This document shows, piece by piece, positions 11,459 through 23,322 of a stretch of DNA of 64,000 bases. The notes under the pieces were generated by a model, which had not been told where the DNA came from, ran no database searches, and worked only from the letters and a program-made list of their open reading frames with translations. Every line of letters begins with the position of its first letter. The stretch's first letter is position 1. The position numbers and the translations under genes are program-made. Source of the DNA: Pseudeuparius sepicola (Eukaryota > Arthropoda > Insecta > Coleoptera > Anthribidae); contig OY987299.1 in the NCBI GenBank assembly GCA_963920635.1, positions 129,391,373 to 129,455,372 of the forward strand, given 5' to 3'.

Positions 11459-13150
11459 TATGTGGCTTTAGCATTATTTTCTATAAAGTATTGTAGCAAC
11501 ATGCTTAAGCTGTTACGGTTTAAAATTGTCAGTAAGAATTACGTAGTTGAGCGCCTCAGGTATCACCGTATTTATTTTAAAATTCCCTGGTTTCGCGCCA
11601 ATCGCCGATCCCGGAACGTACGTGATGTATACGAGGGACAGTCCATGAGCAGTCCAGCTGTTGCACATAAAAGCTATCACTATTGTGCTATTCTTTACAG
11701 GCACAGAAAATATACGCTACGCGGACAGAAGTGCCAGTAGCATCGGGCTCGTAAAATATGTATAGCACACCGAAACTTGGTTTTGCCTTGGCCTAACAGA
11801 TAGCGCTCGGATGCAGAATCGTTCGATTTTTAAAACCGTAAAATGCCCTCCGCTAAAAGTCACCGCTAGAGGCGCCAGCAGTCAGCTGAAGAGCCTAACC
11901 GTGTTGCCGGTGGTTTAGGAATAAAGGTTTCATAAACGCTGTCTATGCTGGCGACCGCTTTCGGTCATCAAAATCTATTTCCCGGCAGACGGTCAGAGGC
12001 CTTGAACTATACGAAATAATAGTGGGATTTATTATTTGCTTCGTCTTTGCCACAGAAAATATGCGCCCTAGGTATTATCTGTCGCTTACAGATATATTCT
12101 TTTTGCCTTTGACTGCTTTTAATTCCATCATTTCGTTAGCGACTTAATTTCGTAACGCACCCTCGTAAAATTTCCGATCGCCGCTGGTTGCGCTATTTTG
12201 GGTCTGAATGCGAGGAACGCACTCTCCTGGTTAGTTCATCCAAATCAGTGACTGCTTCTGTTGACGTTTGCGTGTTGTTTACACCGTCAACTAATGAAAT
12301 CCGTAAATTTTATGTGTTTCGGCGATTTTATGACTAGTTTGAGGTGTTATTCGTGTTTTACGTGGGTGAAGTTGCCGTTACTCTTTTGGAGTCGGTTTCC
12401 CGGGTTTCGGATAAACAAGGACGCATTGTCATTTTTGCCAGAGCCTGTGGAAGAGTGGACGCCACGTTTTTCACCTGTGGGTTTCCAGTCTGTGGAGCAT
12501 TCCAATTTGGGATTTTCTTGTGGAAAACGTACCTTCGCGAGTCCCTTTACGTCTGCCTTGCGTTTGATTGCGTATTTTACCTTTTGGGACTCACAATCGA
12601 CGAATTGTCGGATTTTACGTCCACGCCACGAGGTAAGCCGTCTTGATTCGTGCTTGTCTAGGTGTCCAACATCATGGTAATCATTTTTCTAGGTGTCTTG
12701 CCTCTCAAGAACAACAAATCCGAGGGTTAAAAGCCAGAAAGCTAAATCAGAGAGGCCACCCAACATCGACGTGAGTGCATTTACAACTAGTATGCCGTCG
12801 TAAGCTAACAATTTTTATTGTAGGGCCTTCTTCTTTTTCTCCTTCTTCACCTTTTCTTCAATTTCTACCAGTTCGTTTGCCTGCTGCTCCAATTCTTCAC
12901 ATTGTAATTTACTACGTTGGTGTCTCTACGTCTACGTTTGCCTTCTACGTTCTTCGTGTGGAAGTTCTACCTCTGCCTACGTGTAGGCATCCGACTCTAC
13001 ACGCTCTGCACGGCCCCTGTGGGATGGAGAACTGATCCTACTCCGCCCTAACTGCAGGATAAGGGCGTCGAGCTCGCCATACCTTTTCTACCCCTCGACG
13101 TTGGAGGCTGGAGCACTAGAGCGGAGGCAGATATTCAACGTGGGATAAGT
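11459..13150 (+). other. GC-richer block of unknown nature, possible multi-exon transcript
   Basis: Composition shifts to near-balanced GC with many CpGs. The longest frame is 12261-12680 (139 codons, no recognised domain). An ATCAGTG initiator-like word lies at 12244-12250. Splice-like signals are present: CACGAG|GTAAGC at 12630/12631, TTTTTCTAG|GTGTC near 12692, ATCGAC|GTGAGT near 12770 and TTTATTGTAG|GGCC near 12823. Joining them gives an open frame that stops soon after the last join. The block could be a retroelement 5' region, a gene fragment or chance. I do not recognise a product. Confidence 0.25.
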
Positions 13151-14199
13151 TACATATTAATTTGTATCCTTTACCTAACAAATATTTAGTAATTGTTATT
13201 ATTTCACTGCTGTTAACCGCTGACGAAATCAAGGGGAGCCATATCTAAAATTATTTTGTAAAATTAATTTGCCTTCACTTACCTCTGTATTACTGTATAT
13301 TTAGCCACGCTACCTAAGGTGCGTTATCACCATACGTGGTGTTTCACGAATATTAATAGTTCGTTGTGGTCACTGGCGAATTCGTTCGTCGTAATTGAAT
13401 ACATAATAATAATAATACAAATAATAATACCTGGTAGGAGCTCATTTACCTTTCAATAAGTGTGAGCCAAACGTGATCACGGGCGGAGCTATTATAAGGT
13501 TAATTTTGTCAGTATGGAATTTGAGCTTAAGTCAAAAACTTTTACGTACCTTTCTGTACTAGTACCCCGTCTTGAATATTATATGGCTTGGCAAAAATTA
13601 TTGGGTTATTTATTATTTTCTTTCGGTGTAAATTGTGTGTCACTTGCCTGTAGCCGAGTTATTAGAACAACGGATAACTTTCTGGCTTAAGTTGCCTAAG
13701 CCAGTTACGCTTTATTCTAACTTAATTTAATTGTGTTTTCGAACCGAACCCCTAAGCTGGTCTAGCTGGACACTTTACTGTGAACTACTTTTGCAGCTCG
13801 GTTGCCAGGCATTTGACTTAAACCTTTACCTATCTATTTTTCCCACTGCAACAAAAGTTCGTAGTAAAGCCTAAAAAACATAAGGCTTTTCGTAATTCCT
13901 TTTATGTTTATATCGGGCCATAAGAACATAAAAAATGAATGGTCAAAATTCCTTGTTATTTTTTCCATGATTTAAAAAATTATTACTTCAAAGTCTAAAA
14001 ATACGTAAATTGGAACTTCACAGTTAAGACAACAACGATGTCCTCCATCTTGAAATCAAAATGATTAAAAGTTTACCTATGCAATTACGTTTCCAAATAT
14101 GAAGAAGTCACATTTTGGGACACTAAATTAACTCCTGAAACGTTCGTTTAGCGTGTTTTATTTTGCTGTTCGAACTTTAATAATAAATATTTTTGAAAA
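13151..14199. other. non-coding, nothing recognised
   Basis: A short AATAATAATA microsatellite lies near 13406-13430. No other structure or coding signal noticed. Confidence 0.4.
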
Positions 14200-15165
14200 T
14201 GAGCAAAAAATAGTACAAAATTTTTGTAAATACACAAATTATTATTTATGAGACGCACCTAGAATCCAAACACCTTTAATAATTAATTTAATTAGTCATT
14301 TCTCTATATTACCTAATTTTTAATACTTCATTGGTAAATTTGACGAAAACCTATAACATTTGATTACCTACTTTTTAGCTTAAAAATTACTTTTCCTGCT
14401 CCCTCCCCCGTAAGTATACACTTTACATACTCGCCAACAGGCCCGAAAGCGAAAGTCAAATGTTCGAGGTGCCCTTTTATTTTGATTGCTAGCTGCGAAA
14501 ATGATTGCTAGAGACAAAAAGTATTGCTTAGCAACCCTTACGCAGCAAGGACCTTAAAACCATTAATAAAATATGTGTAGCAACGCGAATCTTGCATGCG
14601 TCAATTTTAAAAGTTTTCCCAACAATCGTTTTACAAACTTGTTTTGATCATAAAGAACACGAATTACACCAAAGAAAAATTAATATTATCAATGTTTCCG
14701 TCAAATACGAGACGCATAACAGAACAAATTTGACAGGCACCTCGCTACCGTTAGGGTTAGAGTACGCGATAAGTAATTCGTAGATCCAGGGTTCAAATCC
14801 CATACAAAGCTCAACATTTTTGATTTATTTTTTATTATCGCTGCATTCTGCCTCTTATGTTTATCACTGATTATCATTTTTAGTAATTGAACAAAGGTTA
14901 TTTTGAAGATCATTATTACTCACAATCTATTCCATTAGAGCTTTATTCAAAGTACCTATAACCTGAAATTGTCGCTAGCAGGAAAAATGTAATACATTGC
15001 ACGATGCGTAAGGTCTTTTTTGCCCTCGGAGGTACATTTAATGGTCTTGAAACAACCTCCTCGGCCAAAAAAGTGCACTCACTCTCCAATTTTTTACCTC
15101 TAAACTGGTTTGGTCAAAATAAATTTCTGATTAGTTGGGTAGAAAAAATTAGGAATGTGTTAGGG
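14200..15165. repeat. dispersed repeat family, copy 1
   Basis: Segments at 14210-14290, 14331-14400 and 15085-15160 match, in the same order, segments at 42005-42100, 43970-44040 and 44051-44134. The CCTGCTCCCTCCCCCGTAAG block at 14396-14555 has a second copy at 27955-28100. This looks like a long non-coding element split by later insertions and deletions. Confidence 0.6.
14740..14812 (+). repeat. tRNA-like (SINE head) segment
   Basis: Contains a B-box-like word (GGTTCAAATCC, about 14789-14799) and about 40 bases upstream an A-box-like TTAGGGTTAGAG. The spacing suits a tRNA-derived promoter, but a cloverleaf acceptor stem does not close. A SINE remnant or degraded tRNA is more likely than a functional tRNA. 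Confidence 0.35.
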
Positions 15166-15544
15166 ATGAACCAATAATTACACTTCATGCGTAAAGATGT
15201 GTCAAAGTTTATTATTCGAAAAATGTTACAATCTCAACGAACGCCGAACAAAGAATGAATCATCTACCGGGCCTCGGTCCAACACCCGGCAATGAACCGT
15301 TTTTGCTATATTATATACACATCGAATGATATGAATAATTACTGTAGTCCATCCATCCCATGCAGAGCAGCCGGCCAAGACCACGATACAGATATACAGA
15401 GTGGTCCATACAATGGGTCGGTAGCAAATGTTTCTTGGGAAAAATCGGAAAATATTTTTTTGGTTGACTTACTTCAGAATTTTTTTAACTTCGGATTCAT
15501 TTTTTTTTTCACCTGCAGTTAATTATTTTGTATCATGAGTGAAT

Positions 15545-15960
15545 CACCATTTATACAGTCCGTGCACTCTAAGTTGACACGCGATAACCTCAGTCTAAGC
15601 GACGCACAATAGGCCGTTTCGACAAGACGTTCTCGTTCGAACGGCACGCGCTTCGGCTGACTTTGTCCCCACAATCTCAGATCTGCCCCGCATTTCAGGC
15701 CCGAGCGGGAAAATGAGCCTGGGACTTTCACTACGCTCCGAAAAACCTCAGAGCGGTTCATTAAGATTTTATTGCCGAAAAAAGCGCGTATGCACAACCG
15801 ACTACGCCGGCGGCTCGTAGATAACCGACCAAGGGAAAACTACACAGATGTCGTGAACGCCGCGCTCGAAGACTTATGGCGTTGACTGAAAGTTTAAAAT
15901 CTTCACCCAACGGGCTTATGGAGCCCTCCAGGGTCTCCATATATCCAGGGCCGATCTCGC
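15545..15960. promoter_or_regulatory. GC/CpG-rich unique island
   Basis: Unique sequence with many CpGs between AT-rich flanks (GAACGGCACGCGCTTCGGCT, TTCATTAAGATTTTATTGCC). Minus-strand ORFs of 67-92 codons overlap it but have no recognised domain. Candidate conserved non-coding island by composition only. Confidence 0.25.
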
Positions 15961-15983
15961 CCAAAAATTCAATATTTTAAAAT

Positions 15984-16082
15984 CAATTTATAAAAGAATT
16001 TATAAAAGAATTTATAAAAGAATTTATAAAAGAATTTATAAAAGAATTTATAAAAGAATTTATAAAACAATTTATAAAAGAA
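15984..16082. repeat. 12-bp tandem repeat (AATTTATAAAAG)n
   Basis: About eight near-perfect copies of AATTTATAAAAG; the last but one carries a C in place of G. The regularity suggests recent expansion. Confidence 0.95.
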
Positions 16083-16831
16083 AATGCTCATAATGTCCAG
16101 AATCGAGTGCTTATAAAAAATTCGTGGGTGTGGGGGTGTGACAAACTACATGCTTTGTTTTATGATAAACACTGAAGAGATTACATCAGAACAGATAAAA
16201 ACGGGCGTTAGAGATTTATCACATTTATCGACAAAAATTTAAAAAAAATCATTTATCTTCTCAAAATCATTTAAGAAATGAATTGCTGCTCCCGAATACT
16301 GGCAATGTTGATTCAATTATGAGATTCTAGCTATCGAAAAACAATAAAAGACTTTAACGATTTAGTAAAAAAAAATCGTTATATCTTGTCCATACTTGTC
16401 TTATTTTATTGATTGTATAAAACTGTGTCTCGTATTCGAGCTAGCATTGCGTGGACCAGTCATCGAAGCGTATCCAGGATTATACATGTAACTTATTGAT
16501 TTTGTATCAGAAATCGATATGGATGTGAAAGAACATTCGCAAGGAAATACTGTTTTTAAAGGTACGTCAAAATCACATATTAGATGCTATTTTAACAGTT
16601 TGTCAAGAAGAGATGAGAAAACAGGCAACAGGAAATCAGCAACTTGTTATTCTTTTAAGATATGAACGAAATGACATTAAAAACAAGTTTGACTTTTCTC
16701 TCTTGCACTGTATTAATCGAGGAATTAATATTATATGCGACAGTGAGTATGTAAATTATTTTCTTCTTCTAAAGAGCACGAAATTAAAAATTGAACTCGA
16801 ATTTCTAATTACCACTACCCGCCACTACATA
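16083..16831. other. AT-rich stretch with a weak two-exon model
   Basis: A short frame starting ATGGATGTGAAAG near 16519 ends in a donor-like AAAG|GTACGT. A TTTAACAG| acceptor near 16601 leads into an open frame of about 100 codons that continues until the next element. No domain was recognised, so this is weak. Confidence 0.2.
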
Positions 16832-17563
16832 CAGTGTGGTCATTTAAGTGTTCAACATATGGGATTTCTTTTATTAACTGCACAACGAAAATACAAATAT
16901 TCCCGAAAGTTGGCGCATGTTCGATAATCATATTAGGCGCACTTATAATGGATGCAAGTCAAATTATTAAATATTTCTGAAAATTCAGCAAAATGTGATT
17001 AAGAAAAGTTGTTCGGAATTAAAAGTTATGCCTAAATATTAAAACATGGTCTAAGAAAAAAATATTTTAAAATTAACTTAGATTTTTAATTTTTTGGGAT
17101 CACAAATTTCATGTTTGTTGCAACGATATTAAACAAAACTTTAAAATTTCGCAAAAATTCTTCTAAACAAGGTAACAAATTAGTAATGATGATGTGTGTA
17201 TTAAAAAACTCTCATTTAAGGTGCAAAATTTTTATTTTAAATGTTTATTAAAAAACTGTGGAAATTAATTGACGAATTTTTTTTTTCTTGGGAGGCTATG
17301 TTTTGGCATTTAGGCATAGCTTTTAATACTAATCAACTTTCCCTCATAAGCTTTTGCTGAATTTTTTTAAATAAGGGTAGATACTTTACTCTTGAACAAT
17401 TTTTATATATTTGACCTACCCTGTATGCTGTTTAACTTGCAACCATTCTAAGTGCACCTAATATGATTATTGAACATGCATCAACTTTTGGCAATGTCTG
17501 TATTTTGATTGTGCAATTAATAAAAAAAAGTCTCATATGTCTCACACTTAAATGACCACACTG
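16832..17563. mobile_element. foldback element with CAGTGTGG ends, copy 2
   Basis: TA-flanked (16830-16831 and 17564-17565). Begins CAGTGTGGTCATTTAAGTGT and ends CTTAAATGACCACACTG. The right arm contains TGCACCTAATATGATTATTG and an inner CCTACCCTG; the left arm has lost the inner CAGGGTAGG. It matches 10299-11458 but lacks that copy's internal tandem duplications. Non-coding. Confidence 0.85.
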
Positions 17564-17639
17564 TATAGTATATCGAATGTTGGAACAATCCTTGACAACC
17601 CGAGAAGTCGCACAGTTATCCATCTACCTATCTCTTTTC

Positions 17640-17935
17640 GGAATTCCCCAAAACCCAAAATTAAATCGACGGCAGAGAAAAAATAATACAAATGGCCACA
17701 TTAAGTTTAAATAAGCGCCCCATTATAAACCTTTCAATCGGCCCGACGACAACAGTAGCCGCATATTTTATCAACAGATTAATAATACATTCCGGACGAA
17801 ATTCGTGATGTTCCGTTACCTCTAATCGAATTAGAAAACCCCGTCGGTCCGATGAAATTAAGAGCAGGTAAATTGGGGAATTAATCAACTTTTCAGCGTT
17901 GAAAGGTTGATGGCGTTTGGCGGAAATATTCTTCT
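17640..17935. promoter_or_regulatory. unique island with homeodomain-type motifs
   Basis: Non-repetitive, with several CpGs (CAATCGGCCCGACGACAACA) and several TAAT/ATTA cores near AATTAATC. It resembles conserved non-coding sequence. No ORF with a recognised domain. Confidence 0.25.
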
Positions 17936-18039
17936 TGAATGTTTACAGCGTTTCATTATATCCACATCACTACTACTATTATGTAACAGTATTCTACAGG
18001 AAAGTGTACTTCTTTAGCTTAACTCCACACACCAAAACT

Positions 18040-18110
18040 TTGTTTTTTGCACTCGACGCGCGTTTCGCTAACCACGTTAGCATCATCAGGAGATGATTAA
18101 GTCTGCCCCT
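18040..18110 (-). ncRNA. hammerhead-ribozyme-like motif of PLE type
   Basis: On the minus strand the core CTGATGA is followed by a GCTAAC/GTTAGC six-base stem with a GTG loop. Next come GAAA, a minimal stem III (C-GCGC-G) and GTC, then GAG which pairs with CTC before CTGATGA. Short-stem-III hammerheads are known from Penelope-like elements. A T between CTGATGA and stem II is extra relative to the canonical core, so activity is doubtful. It lies beside a TIR element rather than beside recognisable PLE coding sequence. Confidence 0.4.
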
Positions 18111-18135
18111 CGGATCAAGCACTAGAACACCCACA

Positions 18136-18575
18136 CTATATTCAAACTAAATGCAAGTGGCGCGTAAACATTTACACGATGGAAGCACGTGAACAAGTCT
18201 GATGGCTAATACGAGGCAGGGCCGCATTAAGGACGAACTCTATGAATTTTATAATATAAAATATTAAAATAATATGCCCCAGTATTAAGAACTTTAAAAA
18301 CAAACTTTTATGGCACACCTAGTCATTCACTTACCTGCAAATTTCTACTATTAACCCAAATGGTAGCTCCAACAATAATTAATAAACAGCGAAAGAATTG
18401 AATCGGAAAAAAATAAAAGTCCGCACTTGCAACTCAATACACCTCTGTAAGAAACACCGACTCGCTGCACTCGCCCGCCGGGTCAGACTTTATTGCCGGC
18501 TAGCCAATAGCAAGCCGATCACGTGCGTATCACGCTCTAGCCACGCAACAAGTTGTGTTTATGTTTGAATTAGAG
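18136..18575. mobile_element. 440-bp TIR element, short copy
   Basis: Ends CTATATTCAAACTAAATGCA and (inverted) CTCTAATTCAAACATAAACA. It matches 54729-55442 in reverse orientation almost throughout (GCAGGGCCGCATTAAGGACG, CAATAGCAAGCCGATCACGT). It lacks about 260 bases present in the middle of that copy. No ORF. Confidence 0.8.
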
Positions 18576-18665
18576 AAATTCCGAGCTATAACTCGGAATT
18601 CTAAGCTTAAAATTCCGAGTTATAAGTCGGAATTTTGAAATTCCGAGTTAGTATCTCGTAATTTT
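18576..18665. repeat. three tandem palindromes (ATTCCGAGTTATA units)
   Basis: Three successive imperfect dyads of about 27-30 bases with core AAATTCCGAGTTATAACTCG. Each arm is repeated in both orientations. See findings. Confidence 0.8.
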
Positions 18666-18669
18666 AAAG

Positions 18670-20796
18670 TTTAAAAAAAATATATATTTTGTGTGCCCCT
18701 TCCGGGCCATCGTAAGTAAGCTAATTATAGTACTTTTGGTTTTTTCTTGATTGCGGTGTCTGCAGTCTATACTTACAAACCAATCCTCATACACATCATC
18801 AGTTTATTGAGACTAAAGTTAAAGAATAGCAATGATGTTAAAGAATTTCTTCCTTCATTCGTTTTGACTGCAGGTGTACATGTACATGCTTATAAGTACC
18901 TGATGCCTTTACGCGTAATAACAATAATTTGCTGAAAATTTATATAGCGTTTCCAATAGTAGACGCCTTCATTTTGACTTCACGACGTGTCTCGACGCAA
19001 GACAAATCAACTTTTTTTTTTTCGGAACCACAACATCCCGAAAGCTGAGTACACATTTAAGCTAACAAAAAATTATATTCAAGGCAATAAAATTTATAAT
19101 CTTTTCTATTGTTTATTATTTGAAAAACCAGTACTTTTTGTCAATGTAATTTAATGTAATTTATCCAAGGTTAAAATACATGGTTGTTCTTCTGCTACTT
19201 GCATCTTCTTCCAAAGGCTTCCTGTACATTTTGCTCACCGAGTTTTGGATTCAGCTCTCTTCCTGTCTCCTCATAAAACCATCATCCTAAGGTGACGGCT
19301 CGTGCGACCTTCGACCCCTCAACAAGACGTGGCAATCGGAATACACCCGGAAATCCAAGATGTCATTGGTTAGCAGATGGCGAACTATTATTACGTGCCT
19401 CGCCTCTTTTAGATATACCAGCAAAGAAATATGATGACTTTTTTAAATTAAAACACTAACAAAAAAATTTGCTTTTTGAAACCAAACCAAACTATAGGAT
19501 GAGATATAAATACAATTCTTCATAGAAAAAGATTTGTTGTTTTATCACGAATTGTTTGCCAGAAATAATATTTATTTCCGTAAAAAACTATGTTATTTAA
19601 ATGAAGATTAATTTTTTTCAATTAAATAATAAGTGCTTTTTGGTTAAGGTATTTGATTTTTTTGACACATTATTGTTTAGTGGAAGCATATATTATTTTC
19701 CTGAAATAAGGTATTACTTAGTGCAAACAAGAATAATTTTTATTTATGGTATTTGCTTTTGGTTGTTTGGGTCAACCACATTGATATTTGATTTAAATTT
19801 GACCTTATTTGAGCGTACCATTTTATAGCTGTCTCACTCCAGAGAATTAAAGATAAAAAAAGAGAAAATATGGGAAGGTAGAGGGCGCCCTCTAGTGTCG
19901 GCGTTCAGTGCTGTTCCGTGTCCGTGTAAGTACACGCCTGTAGTCTTCCTAGAGGTTTTGTGCGCGCAGTTTTATTATCATTTATAGCCACCGAGTAGCC
20001 GCGTGTTAGTGTGGTGTACTGTGTGTATTGTGTACTGTGTGTTTTCAACTTCTTTTGTGAGTATACGCATAAACATTAATAGAAACAAATCCCAAAGAAC
20101 TACTTGAAATAGGTAGGTATATCAGATAAACCACCTGTATGATGATGAGGCACTTTCCTTGGTATGTTTTGTATGTTTTTTTATACCAAATTCTGTTTTT
20201 TTAAATAAATATTTTTATAGCATTGCAAATAAATTATCGTGTTTTTCCAATCCAATTTCCATCTTTATGAATTGTGTAAACTTATTGTTTTTTTTTATTT
20301 GAATTGACAAAAACTAAAGTTTGTAAATAATGATAAAGATAAAGGTTAGTTTACTTTATTTAAATAAATAATATTTTATTTGAGTGAATACCCTGAATGG
20401 GTAATTCAACCCCACCACAGTTGTTTGACGCAATTTTATTAATTTTTTAAATAGAATAAATGTTTTTTAACATTGTAGATTTGTTCCTTCGAAATATATT
20501 ATTTATTCAATTCAAATCAATAGTATCTCCATGGGAATAAAAATTAATTTCTTCCAAATAATATTTTATTTGTCTCGAATTAAATGTTGCTTTTAAATTG
20601 AAATAAACCAAAAGTTCTATTTAAAGTTAGTCTAGGGTTCGCAATATACAAGAATCAAATTTGTTTGAGTTAAATAACTTTTATTTGATTCAAGTATCTT
20701 TTTCTATCTGTGACGAAAGTAGACGTTTGGAATTATTTCCCTCATACTGCTTGCATCTAATAAGGTAGATCCTTCCATAAAAATCCAACCAATCAT
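18670..20796. other. AT-rich non-coding
   Basis: Mostly unstructured. A short GC-richer patch with GT-repeat character (about 19875-20065, GTGTACTGTGTGTATTGTGT) breaks the AT-rich background and could be a leader exon or a degenerate microsatellite. No coding region recognised. Confidence 0.35.
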
Positions 20797-20856
20797 ATGC
20801 CTCTGCTAGCGATAATTGCACTTGTGCAAATTATCGTATGTAATATCACTAGTGCC

Positions 20857-21032
20857 GGAAATTTTATCGATAATTTTTTCGAAAGCGCTATTTTGCCTAG
20901 AAAGATAACGAGTAAAATCCCTCGAGCTTCGCTCTCGGGATTTGATCAGAAAATAAAAGCCCAATTTGTACGAGTGGTTTTGCTAATGGGCAAAATAGGG
21001 CTTGAGAATAAAATTATCTAGAAAAATTTCCG
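20857..21032. mobile_element. hairpin MITE with CTCGAGCTTCGCTCTCGGG centre, copy 1
   Basis: The left arm GGAAATTTTATCGATAATTT continues into GCGCTATTTTGCC and is answered inverted by GGGCAAAATAGGGC...AAAATTTCCGACA. The centre contains a CTCGAGCTTCGCTCTCGGG mini-hairpin. No ORF with recognised domain. Confidence 0.6.
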
Positions 21033-21427
21033 ACACGAGTGGTATTTATCGAGATTATTTCTCGAATACGATTTAATAATTTCTGTATTAATTTTTTCTG
21101 TTTACATTTCCAAAACGAATAATTTTGAATGAGGTTTATTGACAACTTCGACTGTAGCGTTCGAGTAAACAAACATGACGCTTGGATATCCAAGGCAAAA
21201 AATGCGATTATACCTACACCCGGTCAGCGTTGGTTTATTTTCTGAATGTGTCATAAATTTAAACGGAGACGGAGGTCCAATAACAAAAATTTAGCAATGT
21301 AAAAGTTATATAAATTGGTTGATACAATGCTTAACAGTACCGCAATATAATTTATAAGCTGCATAATTTAGATCAGTGTGAAACACACAAACTTTAAGAA
21401 GTAGGTACATGTTTGTATCCAACAGAT

Positions 21428-21620
21428 TCGCGGTTGCTAAGCAACGAAGTGATAATTTGCACAAGTGCAATTACCGAGCTTCGCTCTCGGGATTTTATCA
21501 GAAAATAAAAGACCAATTTATACTCGTGATTTTTCTAGGCAAAAAAGAGCTTTCGAAAAAATTATCGATAAAATTTCCGGCATTTGTGATATTATATACG
21601 ATAATTTCTATTGTTGTCTT
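21428..21620. repeat. related hairpin-family copy 2
   Basis: Shares CGAGCTTCGCTCTCGGGATT in direct orientation with 20921-20940. It shares AGCTTTCGAAAAAATTATCG inverted relative to the left arm at 20859. A TAATTTGCACAAGTGCAATTA palindrome is adjacent, as at 20812. Appears to be a rearranged or partial copy. Confidence 0.55.
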
Positions 21621-21699
21621 CGCAGACCTACACTTTGATGGGATGACAGCGTAGGAAAAAATACAAATCGCGTAGGCCGAGAAAGTAGGCTTCACTTTG

Positions 21700-23322
21700 T
21701 CATACCCAAATTACCGTCAATCAATCACACAGTATTCTATGCAAATCCACCTGCGAAATTACCAGAAGTCGATCATTATGCCATTTTTCAACGCCCTCTC
21801 TCTTCGAAATGATCACAATTAGCCGAGCAAATTGCCTCTTTCCTCTTGTGTCCGATATACGCGGTTTCGTGGGTAAATTGTCAAAAAAGAAATTTTCAAT
21901 TCACCGCGTCATGTTATTTTCTTGTGAAAATTAATTCACCGTGGAGAAGTCTAGAGTATAATGATTAATCCGGTGCAACAAGTGGACAAGACGGTTATCA
22001 GTAATTTGTAGGTGTATTGTTGTTAGAAGATGTAATTGAGCGTGGTTTGCATCTTTTTATTTTATTTACAGAAGCGATTGTGCAGTCCAGTTTGATTACA
22101 CAAGCACGGACCTTTTCAAAGTGGAATTACAACGAAATGTTCTTATTTTCTTTGCACAGGAGCTTACATTGGATTCTATGGCTTAAGGACTGATTGCACA
22201 AAGCAAAAAGAAATATCTAAACATTAAAACTACTGACACTATCGTTTATTGTCAGATAATTCCAAATTAGAAAAATATTGTGCTTCTAGTTGAACAGATG
22301 TAAAACAATAATTGCAATTTTTATTAAAACTTCGTTAGGTCTAGCAAATTTACAGCTAATTTAGAGTCGTTCGGCTAAAATGCCAGACGAATTAACAACG
22401 TAATGATATACAATTAATTTTTTAACGTGGGCATAAGTGAATCTCATTAATTATGCATAGGAGATGATATCATAGGCCGCTAATGGCAACTGCTCATTAT
22501 GCATGGGAAACTAGATCGAAAACCATTTAAGATGAAAAACAAAAGGCTTTTCTAACGCCGAAAAATAAACAAAAGCTTCCTGGGGGCTGCCTTACATGTG
22601 TGAAACAACGAGAGACCTAGTTTAAGTAGCAATGTTGTGATAGTTTTGCTGAGAATAAAAGTTCTTCCCTGGCAGATTCTTCGCCTTTTTTATATCTGAT
22701 CCAAACCGTTATTCCTCATGTTTTATACAAAAAACACGAAATTTTTTTAGTAGATACCTACAACTTTATAAGGGACAAGGTAATGATTGTTTTCGAGACA
22801 GAATATCCCAGATCCAGTTGGCGGATACCGAGCAGTGTGTCACGAAATTGCCTTAAAAATAACGAACCCTATCATTAAGCTTGTGTTTTTATCTTTGTAA
22901 CGTCTTCCTCAATGTAGGTTCGACTCGACGACCCAGAGCGACGGGATCGGATTGAGACATTTATTTTTTTTACAGCACCAATACCCACTCTGCAATTTAA
23001 TAAAAAATAAGTTCTACGAAAGCTCAGGGAAGCAAAGATCTTGAATCGTCATCATTCAAAGTTTCTTTATTAGACATTTTATATTATTTTCCAAAGTTAA
23101 ATCTGAACTAACCACTGAGAAGGCGACAAACCATCAAGCCATGTGTGAATTCATCGTCACCAAAGCGCATGCGCATGCACTTGCTAGCAGTTAATGTATC
23201 GGGTGATTGACCCAAATCCCAAATTTTCCTTTGCATGATCTGCTGACTTAATTTCTTGAGTTAGCCGGTCCTTTCTTGTTGGATTCGTATTCTTGGCAAC
23301 AATTTCAACAACTGCGGCAATA
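21700..23322. other. non-coding, includes island-like patches
   Basis: No gene recognised. Patches at about 21780-21960 and 22360-22600 are less AT-rich and look unique. The remainder is AT-rich without structure. Confidence 0.35.
22360..22600. promoter_or_regulatory. unique island with ATTATGCAT-type motifs
   Basis: Contains TTAATTATGCATAGGAGATG and CTCATTATGCATGGGAAACT about 50 bases apart, octamer/homeodomain-like sites, plus TAACAACGTAATGATATACA. Regulatory character is inferred from motif density only. Confidence 0.3.

Noticed and set aside
14749..14812. Functional tRNA gene
   Set aside because: A- and B-box-like words are present but the acceptor and anticodon stems do not close.
20797..21021. 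Protein MPLLAIIALVQIIVCNITSA... with signal-peptide look
   Set aside because: It is the translation of a hairpin MITE arm; the same residues recur from the inverted copy at 21498-21695.
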